A stretch of 64,000 bases of DNA from positions 1,116,001-1,180,000 of the forward strand of contig OZ345368.1 in the NCBI GenBank assembly GCA_977006965.1. Reading direction: 5' to 3'. Each line of letters opens with the position of its first letter. Position 1 is the stretch's first letter. Both the position numbers and the translations under genes were made by a program. The notes beneath the pieces are model-generated. The model worked only from the letters and a program-made list of their open reading frames with translations. It did no database searches and had not been told where the DNA came from. The DNA comes from Phymatolithon calcareum. Its lineage: Eukaryota; Rhodophyta; Florideophyceae; Hapalidiales. Below are positions 54,011 through 64,000 of this stretch, piece by piece.

Positions 54011-54062
54011 GAAGAAGCCTTGCCCGTATCATCGGAAGTCTGTGGGGCTTTTAAACAAACGC
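54011..54062 (+). repeat. LINE A 3' tail
   Basis: GAAGAAGCCTTGCCCGTATC ... GTGGGGCTTTTAAACAAA, nearly identical to 59,380-59,428 and inverse to the copies at 26.5, 26.6, 32.2 and 35.3 kb. Confidence 0.8.
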
Positions 54063-54069
54063 GAATTAA

Positions 54070-56500
54070 AAAAACTGGACAGTAGAAACTGAGAAATTCT
54101 TGTCGCATATTGGTAAGACTGCAATGTTTTTTTTAAAAACTTCACAGCAACTTTAAGGACCTACACCCTCATGTTAGATTTTCAATTTTATTTTTTATGA
54201 GCTTGGGAATCCGAGAAGCTCATTGGACACTTTCTGTTATGGCAGTACATAATTTGCTAAGCAAAAAAATTCCTCACGCCGTGGTAACTTTTTCTAGAAA
54301 TTCTCAGCAGAGGGTTCCTTGTAAAATCGGGACAGCTCCTTAAACGCGCTGTTTAAGACCACTTCCTGATCCGTTCTTCGTATTATGAAAACTGTTATAG
54401 AGATCCAAGAACGTAGGTTATGCAAAAACCAAAGTAATCAAAGAAAAGGCATGAAATAAGGAGTGTAGAGAACTGATATTGAAAAATAATCGCCTACAAA
54501 GATGGACAAATATCTCGAAAAGTACTGTTTTAATTTCTTATTGCCTCTGTCAAAAGTTTCGAATGGTTCTAGACTACCACAGGAATACTGCAAATTTGGT
54601 AAAATCAAACGTCTAGATGGCAAAAAGTTCGCGTCGCGAGATCAAACGTTTTTTAAAATCGGCAAAGGAACAGGCGAAAAATATAGTAAAACTCAGGTTG
54701 CGCTCCGACGAGAAGCTGAAACTGTTCGAAGAAAACACAGTAAGCATTTTTCTGTAATGATTGATTAGAGCCGAACATTGAAAACTTTTGCTGACTTCAT
54801 ATTTGAAAATATTTCACTTGTTTCTACACATTTTCTTCAAACTGGATGCAGTTCCGTCGGTGCAAACGATATAATTAAAATTTTTGTCCAGTTTATGAGC
54901 ATTGTTTCGGCCAGTGAGAGCGCTTCAAAGATGGGGAAGTAGGTCCTTAATTGAAAAAAATCGTACGATAATACGTATTATGTTATGAAAATTGTGTAAA
55001 TGCTTGGACTGAGATGGAACCCTTGTGGGACATCCCTGTCCACTAAAATGCACGTTCAGTCCGCACCGCCAATTGTTGATATCTAGGATGGTGTCAAGAG
55101 TGCCTTGGGAATTGCGCAAATATCTTTAGGCAGTACTTGTCTCATTTCGCTGACGAAACGTAAGCAAAAGCCCAGTGACTAAGAACATGGAATAGAACGA
55201 AGGTGAAACGGATGTTGATCGAGTTTAACGTTGACAGGAACAGTATCGGTAATGATAAGATGAGCTTAGTAGAGGTTTGTTGACTTTACCTCACTTGACT
55301 TGGTTGGATTTGTGCTTAGCTCCAGTCCGCTAGTCGAAACTAGAGCATGCCTTATATAGGCATCGAATTACTTACACGTAACTTACAAATATCATAAAAC
55401 GCTAAAATACGAATTATCTAGAGAGCTCCAGAAATTTCCTTACAGCAATGCATTCGTCAAATAGTGCATGTGCTCGAATATTCTGGATATTTCTCGCATA
55501 GTTCCAGGAGCATCTATACGCGCAAGCTGACAGCTAGCAAAGCTGTCACTACTTACGCGCTACATGCATGTCTTTGTTACAGAAGGCATGAGAGCTGCGA
55601 ACACGAACTATTGACATAGACTATAAATTTTTCCTTCATTCCTTCGGGGCAGCTTTTGCACGTAGGGCACAACAGATGAGCTATATCCGAAATGAAAAGA
55701 TGTGAATACACTAAGCTAGAATGCAGAGGCAGATGATTTGTATCTCCTTTACAGTTTCAAGAACCGAGGGCGTTTAATAAATTCTACGTTAATAGAAAAA
55801 AAGGACAGTGATATAGCCGCGACCCTGCGCCAAGTCTTGAGTCTGTTCTGTATTCACGATGCACTGGTACACCCAATTTTTCCGTTCAGTAACCTTATCA
55901 ATGCTTCTGTTCACTCTAACGCCTCACGGCGTGTCAGGGTGAAGGAAAAGATGGGAACGATGGTATCGTTGGGAACAGGAGAGTTTGAGAGGTTCGGTCG
56001 CAATGTGGTTGCTCAGTTCCGATGGAGCTGCCTTTATTGTGTTTAAGTAGAAATCTGCTCGATTACCAATGTGGTTGTGGAGCCCCAGGGGGTTTTTTGG
56101 TCCTCGCGTGGATTGCCCAGATGAGGTTCCAGTGCCCAATGAGGTGGTGGGTAGTGCCCGAATCATAATCAATAAGCAAGCGCCGATAACAACCAATCAT
56201 GAGCATACTATGCTGGTTCCTCTTCGCTTCGCTGCGTAATATATAGCTAGAATCTAGATCCGCCAAAGTAAACCGGCAGAGAACTTCGGTGTGCAAATCT
56301 TGCTGTTCGGTGACGTCTCCTTCAACCGCGACCACCCCGCAGGACCGTTTCCGCGATCGCACGTGGAAGTTGCATTGTGCAAACCACTGTGGCTGATCAT
56401 CACGACCGCACATCTTTCGTTTAGCTGCATTTGCAGCAGAACCCAAGCAAGATCCCTGTTGTGCTGAACCTTTGCATTCGTTTCCTGTTTTTGCTTTTCC
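54070..56500. other. No recognised gene; one lysine-rich frame
   Basis: 54,502-54,768 plus encodes 88 residues of basic, helix-prone protein (MDKYLEKYCFNFLLPLSK ...) without a known motif. Otherwise AT-rich sequence and short frames. Confidence 0.3.
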
Positions 56501-57284
56501 GGGCGTCCACCATGCGCCGCAAGAGGGAGCACCCCGGCTCTAAGCGCGAGCTCGCGCCCGCTGACGCCGTCTTTCAAGGACGAGCGCGCGAAGGCCAAGC
56601 CCCTAGAAGCTGTGTGTGTCGCGTTCCCGGCGAGTGCCGGAAGTTGACCGCTCGAAACCGTGTACTCATACTCACGCGCTCGTGAGCGCGACCAAGATCT
56701 TCACTAAGCCGAGGGGCTGACAGCCCCAATTCGGAATCACCCAGCGGTGTGAACGCATTCGTGCCTTCATCCGCTGCGAACTACCAAGCTCTGCCAAGCT
56801 ACCGACTCAGTGTTTGCTGTGGTGTTTTGGTGTTGTGGGCTTTCCCATCACACCGGGACATCGCATCTGCACTGCACACGTGACCACGTAGGCCGCATAT
56901 CACTGCTGTGGCACTACAGTGGCAAAGGCAGGAGGAATACCCCAGTGTTCTGGTAATCACAAGATATGCAAAAACCAACACCTTGATTGGATCCCGGCTT
57001 ACCAGTAACTCCGGTAGGCCTCTCTTCTGCATGGACCTTCCGGTACCCACACGGAATAGTCGTCTACTGGCAGAGATAGCGGTGCCCAGTAAGGGTCACT
57101 GCAATCAATATCCCTAGATGCCAGCTTAGGGACAGCGAAGGTATCGCGTCAACGTCCCTTCAGCCGATCACGAGTTCTCTCGTGCTGTCCCGGCGTTTGA
57201 AAGAGCAGGGTATTACATCACGCACGTCCAGTATCCGGCACTGCCCATCTACAGCAGCTAAGTACGTACATACCCAGGGAATCT

Positions 57285-57753
57285 ATGCACCAATCTGTTG
57301 TAGGTGATGTTTCCCTAGACCATAGAATCCAGGGAAATATCACCGATATAGAAAGAATCGAGAAGATGGGCCCCACTGAGGCTGCAAATGTCGCGAGCAA
57401 GGCTATGAATTCCAAGGATCGACGAACTGGTAAGAACCGGCCCCTAGGAGCCCCAGTGCACGCGAGCAAGTTGTCCGCGTACATCTCGAACCTGTGCAAA
57501 GCGGAATGTGGCCCTTGAAAGGTTTACCGTTAACGGAGCAATGAGGAGGCACTTTCGAAGAGCCTTTAACAGAGCGCCAAGAGGGAAAGCTGTGGACCCA
57601 GACGGCGTTGCTGTGGAGATGCTACACGCAAACAAGGAGGTCGGTTTCGAATTGATTCTGGTTCTGTGGGAGACGTGCGGGCGACTGAGGTGCCTCCCAC
57701 GACAATGGCGGCAAGCAACACCTATTCCCCTCTCACGCAAGGAAAATTATTGA
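57285..57753 (+). pseudogene. LINE B pre-RT and RT entry region
   Basis: 57,508-57,753 reads RAPRGKAVDPDGVAVEMLHA and LPRQWRQATPIPLSR, the LINE RT entry (GPDG-type and W-PLxK). It is followed by a small deletion and frame change, since SHARKIIETAID continues at about 57,735 in the next frame. The conserved NYRPISLL piece is lost. Confidence 0.75.
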
Positions 57754-57766
57754 GACAGCTATTGAT

Positions 57767-59233
57767 TTGAAGCTGCGCACAATATACTCAAACCGCTGGT
57801 ATCAGCTTGGGTTCCAAAAGGGGAAGAGCACTGAACTGGCCATCCTAAGAGCTACTGAGCTATTAAAAGAGGATCAGAGATGTGCAGCAGTATTGGACCT
57901 TAAGGCTGCCTACGACACAGTACCGAGAGCACACTTGGTGAACAGAATGAGACAAGTACTGTCCAAGGATATCTGCGCAATGGACGAGGCGTTCCTGACA
58001 CCATCCTGGGTAGCAACAATCGGTGATGCGAACAGGAACTGGTTTCTAGTGGACAGGGGGGTCCCGCAAGGGTCGCCTCTCAGTCCAAGTCTCTACAACA
58101 TCTTCATGGATGAATTCGCAGAGCGAATGAGCTGTGCATCAAAAACCTGGGCTGAAGTACCCGCTATCCTCTTCGCAGACGACGTTCTCTCTGCGAAATC
58201 ACCCGCTGCACAGCAAGGACTTCTGGATATAGCTACCCAATGGGCACAAGAGCAAGAGATGACTTGGAACACTAAACAAGGGAAAAGCGAAGTCCTCGAA
58301 TCAGAGGAAATATTGGGCAAGACATTCAAGCTAGCAAACAAGGAACTAGCACAAGTTCCGGAGGTTACGTACCTTGGAGTATCCGTAGACCCCGGAGGGG
58401 TCACAGATACGTTAATGATGCAACGATTAAAGAAAGCAAGGACGGCCGTGTACGAGTTGCGTGCACTGGGAGTGTTCAAGAAAGCGCTGAGTATACAGAA
58501 GTGTATTCAGATATACAAGGCGCTAGTACAGCCACGATGGGAGTACGCAATGCACTTAACGCCCTGGACAGAAGACGTACAAAATGCCGTCAAGGAAGTA
58601 GAAGCAACATTCTGCAATCAAGTTTTCGGGCCACTAGCCCGAGGAAGGACGGATAGGCTCCGTCTCCTGTGCCGGATCCAGGCGGCCGCACATCGACGAG
58701 AAATCTTGGCCTTCAAAATGCTGATAAGGAACAAGGCGAAAGAACGTATGTATTCAAATGAAGTGCCCGAAAGAAGAAACAACCAAGAATGGCAGTACAC
58801 GAGGAAAGATATCGCCGCGATGAAGACTAGAGAGCCGTTCGGTGAAGCTGTAAAGCATATCCAAACAAACCAATCTTCGCAAACACTTCGATCGAAATTT
58901 CTGGAAATGGAAGGAGACCGCCTAAAATCGAACCGGAAAAGAAAGATACCATACGAAAAGACAAGAGAATTGCCAGTAATCCTCAAGTTCCCCAAGGTGA
59001 AGCACAGACAACTCGCGCTGCAGCATGCCTGTAGCAGATTCCCACAGGTGTCAACAACAACTGAAGAATTCGGCACCAGAGCCAGAGAGCATATGGTGAC
59101 CCTTGAACGCACGCTAGCAGGGTACGACCTCGAAGGAGAAAAACGAATGGAAACAGAAAAGGCGCTAGATGAGCTCTTACTATTTAGCAAAACACACATA
59201 GAACGCATGGAGAACGAAGAAGGCCTGTATTAA
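57767..59233 (+). pseudogene. LINE B reverse transcriptase, long frame
   Basis: 488 codons. Motifs: WYQLGFQKGKSTELAILRA (11-29), AVLDLKAAYD (41-50), DRGVPQGSPLSPSLYN (96-111), FADDV (136-140), a thumb with VTYLGVSVDPGGVT, and the C-terminal REHMVTLERTLAGYDLEG block. The catalytic residues are intact, but the N-terminal RT motif is lost through the deletion at about 57,735. The 3' UTR and tail follow to 59,428. Confidence 0.88.
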
Positions 59234-59428
59234 TCCGCAGAATGCAAGGCAAAAAGTGGTCGAGTCCAAGCACCAACAATCCCGTAGAGGACTGAGATAG
59301 GACTACTTTGAGTCCTGAGTTTTCCCGTCCGCCATACTCGAGGACGTTTCGTGAGCTACAAATAGGTAGGTAGCATCAGAAGAAGCCTTGCCCATATCAT
59401 CGGAAGTCTGTGGGGCTTTTAAATAAAC
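59234..59428 (+). repeat. LINE B 3' UTR and tail
   Basis: Matches 53,865-54,062 of LINE A over about 195 bases. LINE C starts directly after it. Confidence 0.8.
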
Positions 59429-61095
59429 TTGAAAGGAAAAAAACTTATTCCCCTCTACAAGAAAGGTCCATCACACATTGCGACAAACTACGGGCGTATC
59501 TCTCTACTGAGTCAGGTCAGGAAGATAATCGATTCTACCCTAGACTCATACATAAGGGATCACTACCGGTTTAACAGAGCACAACTGGGTTTTCGGAGAA
59601 ACAAGAGCACATATTTGGCCATATTTCGCGCTAAGAATACTATGCAAAATGGTCACCCATTCGTTGCTGTACTTGACTTGTCATCAGCGTATGACAGCGT
59701 CCCGAGGGATATCCTCCTCGAGCGACTGAAGAAAAAGTTTCCGGCGCACATAACAAAGATGGTATCTTACCTTATGAAACCGTCGTGGATCACGTCCGCA
59801 GGAGATGAAACGAAAACGTGGTGCATTATCGACCGAGGTGTTCCGCAGGGCTCCCGGCTTAGTCCGTGCCTATATAACATATTCATGGATACGTTCGCCG
59901 AAGCCGTCGCCCAAGTAACAAGAACAGTGTCTGACCATCCAGCGCAGCTATTTGCGGATGAAGTTTTTCTTCAGGCAAAGAATGAAAAAGGATTGCAAAA
60001 ACTATCGGACACAGCTACGAAGTGGGCAGCCGAGAATTCCATGAAATGGAACACAGAGCCAGGAAAGAGCGAGGACTTTAATTACAAAGGACTCCCAAAG
60101 AAGAAATTCTTCCTTACAGGAAAAGAGCTGCACCAGGCCTGAAAGACTGTCCTACCTCGGGATCAGTATGAACAACAACGGAGTCACCGACGATACAGCA
60201 ATCTCAAGAGTTCGGAATGCGATGGGATGCATACACAAACTCCGCCAAATTGGCTTGCACGTCAAAGGACTCCAACCAGCCACGTGAATCAGGATTTTCA
60301 AGTCGTTGATTCTCCCCAAATGAGAGTATGCCATGTACCTGACCTCGATCACGAAACGACTACTATCGGCAATTGAAGCAGCAGAAGGTCTTTTCTGCAG
60401 ATACGTTTTCGGAAAGTATGCCGAGTATCGAAGGGAGAGGATGCGAGTGCTCTTCCGTCTCGACAGCCCACAGATGAGGAGAATGCACCAGGCTGAAAGG
60501 TTCGCCTTAAGCTTGGTAAGACGGAGGAAGATCCTGCAGCTTTCAGAAGAATACCAGGGAAGAGAAGATGATCTAGAAGACGTATCAAAGGACATTGGGT
60601 ATCTCGGGGAAGAGGAACACTTTAAAGAAGCTCTGAAACAAGCGGAAGAAGGTATGGTGCCAAAAAAGCGACGCCTACAAGCAACAGTCAAAGTCTGGTC
60701 GTTGGAAGAAGAGGGTCGGACATTTAAAATCCCGATAACCGTACCGAACGAGCTACCAGGAGTGCTATATATAAGGGACAGAACTGCGCGGTTGAGATGC
60801 CTGAGAGTCATTTCCAACAGAGTTTCTTTGTGGAGAAAATCCATTCTGGCGAAGTACTTTAGGACTGGTGCTGTGGCGGAGCTTATTGTATTGCAACGTA
60901 TACTACGGTCTATAAAGATGGACCAAGAAACAGAATATGAATGCAAAAGACTTACTCGGGCCCTCACAGGGAGAGAAATTCGGATTAAGGAGATATTAGA
61001 AGGATAGTAGAGAGATGAGTATGGAAAACAGCGAGAAGCTGCCCTGTTACTCAAATTGAGGCTCTGGGAACGTTTAAAATAAATCAACATATATC
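59429..61095 (+). mobile_element. LINE C, 5'-truncated, placed at the tail of LINE B
   Basis: RT part 1 (59,429-60,142): KLIPLYKKGPSHIATNYGRISLLSQ, VLDLSSAYD, RGVPQGSRLSPCLYN, FADEV. Two conserved positions are changed: FADD to FADE and QGSP to QGSR. A frameshift near 60,139 and later stops lead to part 2 (60,333-61,007), the thumb and C-terminal region ending TRALTGREIRIKEILEG. The 3' UTR ends AAATAAATCAACATA (to about 61,095). The family is the same as the RT at 30.3-31.9 kb. Confidence 0.85.
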
Positions 61096-61668
61096 CCCTC
61101 ACCGACAGCATCACTCACAGCAAGCAATGGCAGTCCAGTTGCCATTTAAGTCAGCAGTCGATCTCGACAACTCATCGCATTTGTGGACTGCATATTATCG
61201 AGGTGCAATCCTCAGAATGAAGAAAATGCGCTACTGAGAACACACTGGACTAGCTTGAACTGCATGGCGGAGCCATTGTAGAGAGCATAGAGCTCAAAGC
61301 AGGTCTGTAGTAACGGCAATACAACCAAAATGTGAGAAGAGGTACTGAAGGCAAGTTAGAGTTACTTAACATTTCACTTAAAGTCTTGCCCGGATAATTG
61401 ACTATACTTGTAGCACTGTGTGTCTTTTTTCTTTTTCAGAAGCTCTTGTTGTGGTCACTGCACAAATTGCCATGTTATTATTTTATTGTCTATAGTTATA
61501 TTTATTTTGCACTGAAAAATCGGGATCAACTCCGTTAGGGGAAGTAACAAGTACACACCTGCCAACTGCATATGTTTCGTTTGACAATGACTTATGTTAT
61601 GCCAGTGGGTGATTCAATAATCTGAAATACATGTCGATCGTACTTCCAAATCAGATTCGCCTGGGAAG

Positions 61669-61995
61669 CAAAGCATTGGAATTATTTATTTATTTTTATT
61701 CTTTTCTCGAAAAGTGTCGAGAATAAATAATTTATTGTTGAACGCAGAAGCAATAAATTATTGTATTCAAGTTCAGCGAGGTATAAATAACTGGTTATTC
61801 CCCGAATTATTGGATCCTTCTTGCTACTTTCTGTCGCGATAGAATAACCGGATCGAAAAAATGAGGAGTCCGATACAATAATTGTCGCAACCACGACGAT
61901 CTCAATAAATACAATAAATATGCGAGACTCAGGAATAAATTATTGGAACAATAATTTAAATAATTACAATAGCAATTATTTTTTCCAATGCTTTG
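61669..61995. mobile_element. AT-rich MITE-like element
   Basis: CAAAGCATTGGAA at 61,669-61,681 is complementary to 61,983-61,995. The 300 bases between are dominated by AATAAAT/ATTTATT words with internal inverted repeats (for example ATAAATTATT). No TSD is clear, so the class is unknown. Confidence 0.5.
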
Positions 61996-64000
61996 TTGGG
62001 AAGTTGTATTCGAACGAATAGAGGAGGGGGATACTTCTCATCGCCTGGTGAACTTGGAAAGACGAACCCCTTGTACAGGTCCGGAAAAAGGTCGTCGTTG
62101 GAAATAATTTCACAATATCTATTCCCGTGGCAAGAACAGTCAACTAGTGTAATGTTTCTCACTGGCTTTGCAACAATTCAAGCACAATTAGTCATCAGGA
62201 CGGGGCTCGCCAACTGTGAGCGAGGTTGAGAGTCTTGAGAGTGTATATGGAGTTACCGGATCAAATTTGGTCCTACTCACTGCCTGCTACTCGCTCATTC
62301 AGAAATCTGAGAGTAATGACTTGATTTCTAAGATACGCTGGAAATTTTCTTGTGGTTGGAACGACCTCTGTCAACGTATTCGGCACCGTTAGTTTACAAG
62401 CACTGTAAGAAGAACGTCGAAATTGGGGAGAAATCTCTCTTGTCTCTGTACAGAGAAGGTTCCTTGTTTTACGTCTACAGAGCACTCCAATATCTGCAGT
62501 GCGCATATTTTTCAGTAGATTGTACGGTTGGCCAAAGTCACTTTTCCGCAAGACCCAAGCGTACCAGAGTAAGAGACAGTATGCTTGCTGAGAGCGAGAT
62601 CTTGGGTCGTCGCGAGCGCCATTCTGGTCTTTAAGTGTCGCTAATTAGCGAAATCGCACTGACGAAGAGAGAAACTACTTTCGACAGGTGCGTACGCTTG
62701 GGCTTCCGCCATCACTTTTGACCAGGCTTTAGCAGAAAGACTGATAGTAGCTGACAAAATAATAATCTCTCCATTGAATCGCACGGTACGTGCAGAACGA
62801 AAAGTGCCAAAATGGACGTGGTGCCGTTCATCATGGCAACCTCATGATCATCATAGTGTTCATGCACAACACTTCGCATGGTTGTGCATTATGCTGCGGT
62901 ACATGCGCGCCGTTGCGGAGCATCAACCGAGTGCCAAATGGATGAAAGTGGACACATGGACTCCGAAAGTTCGTCGAAAATTGGCACAGTGCGAACTTTA
63001 CTTCCGTGCGGTGCCTTGTAGAGTTGAAAATCAGGCGGAAATGACAGCGAAAACAAGTCATGATCGAGATGAATGCTGAACGCGAACATTGCTGAACATT
63101 AGATTTGACTGCCCTTCATATCAGTGTTGCCGAGTGGTTGGAAACATGCCGCATTTCGTCAACTGGCCAAGAACGCGGCGAACGTTAGCACGGCTGACGC
63201 AATCGTTTTACGGTGTATTCCAGAGGACAGTTCCAATTTTTGTCAGTGGAATGAACTATAGTTTTCAAACACATAGAGTCGGACTACCGCGTTTGCAGAA
63301 GTACTTTTGGATATTTCAGCCAGTATTAGCCATGCCGCTTCCTGAACCCTCGTCTCCAGCTCCTTTTTTGGCTTGCTGGCTGTCCTAATGCTGATGTAAG
63401 GCAGCCGATTGCATGTGATTCCACGGCCTCCGCACGATGTTGTTGAACAAAAATGTACCGGTACATCGCTCAATTAGACACAATCACACACTGTTCGCGA
63501 CTGGAAGTGAGTCAGATACGGACCTACGGCGCCAGTGGAAGCAGATATCGGAAGGTGGTGCTCATAGAACCGCGAAAGGCGTTGTGCACGTCATGCCACA
63601 ATGCTGCTCTACACTTGCGTTCCGAACCGCATTACGCTTCGGCTCCGACGAAGGGCTCTGGAAGCTGCAAAGCAACTTTTTGGTCGTGCTCATTGCTGCC
63701 ATTATTGTGTAGTGCTTTTATCCCAATCCGCCAATCTAAGGCTTGCAGCGTTTCGATGGCCTACGGGTAGTAATGGCCGTCGTGATGGATGGGAGTGCCA
63801 TCGAAGCATGCGCACTCCGCAAGAAACCGTCACCATAATCATGAGAATTGTGGACGATCGCGATTTTCGCATAGTCCAAGTGTTGGAAATGAGAAGTGCC
63901 ACTTTTCTACTCCATACTCTTACACTGTTGCTTTGCCAGGTATTTCCCATCTCTGCACCGCGGAACTGCGCTGATAACGGTACCAACTTCGGTCCGTATA
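61996..64000. other. No recognised gene
   Basis: Overlapping frames of 60-105 codons on both strands, none with a motif. The stretch 62,770-64,000 has slightly longer parallel frames (62,774-63,079; 63,453-63,770) that may be a decayed gene or transposase running off the window. Confidence 0.35.

Larger units (their letters stand above)
50469..54062 (+). mobile_element. LINE A, RT deleted, with a hAT MITE inside
   Basis: The order is ORF1-like, MITE insertion, APE endonuclease, linker, then directly a 3' UTR that is the same as that of LINE B (GCAGAAGGCAAGGCAAAAA ... GAAGCCTTGCCCG ... GGGGCTTTTAAA). The RT domain is missing between about 53,680 and 53,860, so this copy has an internal deletion. 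Confidence 0.75.

Noticed and set aside
62774-63770. Tc1-like or other transposase at the right end
   Set aside because: No DDE or helix-turn-helix motif could be read in any frame.
1-64000. tRNA or rRNA genes
   Set aside because: No convincing T-arm, A-box/B-box pair or rRNA core was found by eye; a covariance search was not possible.

Overview
The window is nuclear DNA of a eukaryote. It holds a chromovirus-type LTR retrotransposon, many decayed APE-type LINEs, hAT, piggyBac and Tc1/mariner remnants, TATA boxes, microsatellites, and intron-poor small genes. There is no operon layout and no Shine-Dalgarno pattern. A compact, intron-poor, TE-rich alga (for example a florideophyte red alga) fits best, but this is inference and lineage confidence is low (about 0.35-0.4).

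Layout. (1) 1-11.3 kb is a GC-balanced region rich in microsatellites, perfect inverted repeats and dozens of copies of the short palindromic word TACTGTAC/TACAGTACTGTA. It holds the two best host genes: divergently transcribed paralogues (3511-4023 minus, 9040-9516 plus), each with a TATA box. Both read as Cip/Kip-type (CDI domain) cyclin-dependent kinase inhibitors. (2) 11,383-20,158 is a complete Ty3/Gypsy chromovirus in minus orientation: 925-bp LTRs, TSD CTGAT, Gag, and Pol with protease, RT, RNase H, integrase and chromodomain. Pol carries two in-frame stop codons. (3) 20.2-23.6 kb holds broken LINE endonuclease and RT pieces. (4) 24.18-25.48 kb is a short, internally deleted piggyBac-like element. 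(5) 25.5-50 kb is AT-richer and fossil-rich: LINE 3' tails, a LINE with a long intact RT (30.4-31.9 kb), two small secreted cysteine-rich peptide genes (29,441 plus; 33,649 minus), an Hsp70 pseudogene interrupted twice by related sequences (46-47.9 kb), a hAT MITE at 45.2 kb, and a Tc1/mariner tail at 49.9 kb. (6) 50.4-61.1 kb is a head-to-tail pile of three LINEs (A with a hAT MITE inside it, then B, then C). (7) 61.1-64 kb has one AT-rich MITE-like element and otherwise nothing recognised.

How the parts relate. The two CDK-inhibitor genes would act on cyclin/CDK complexes in the nucleus. The secreted peptides would act outside the cell or in the secretory path. Nearly everything else is mobile DNA or its debris. 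The sharp change at about 11.3 kb (motif-rich gene island to transposon field) is the main large-scale structure.
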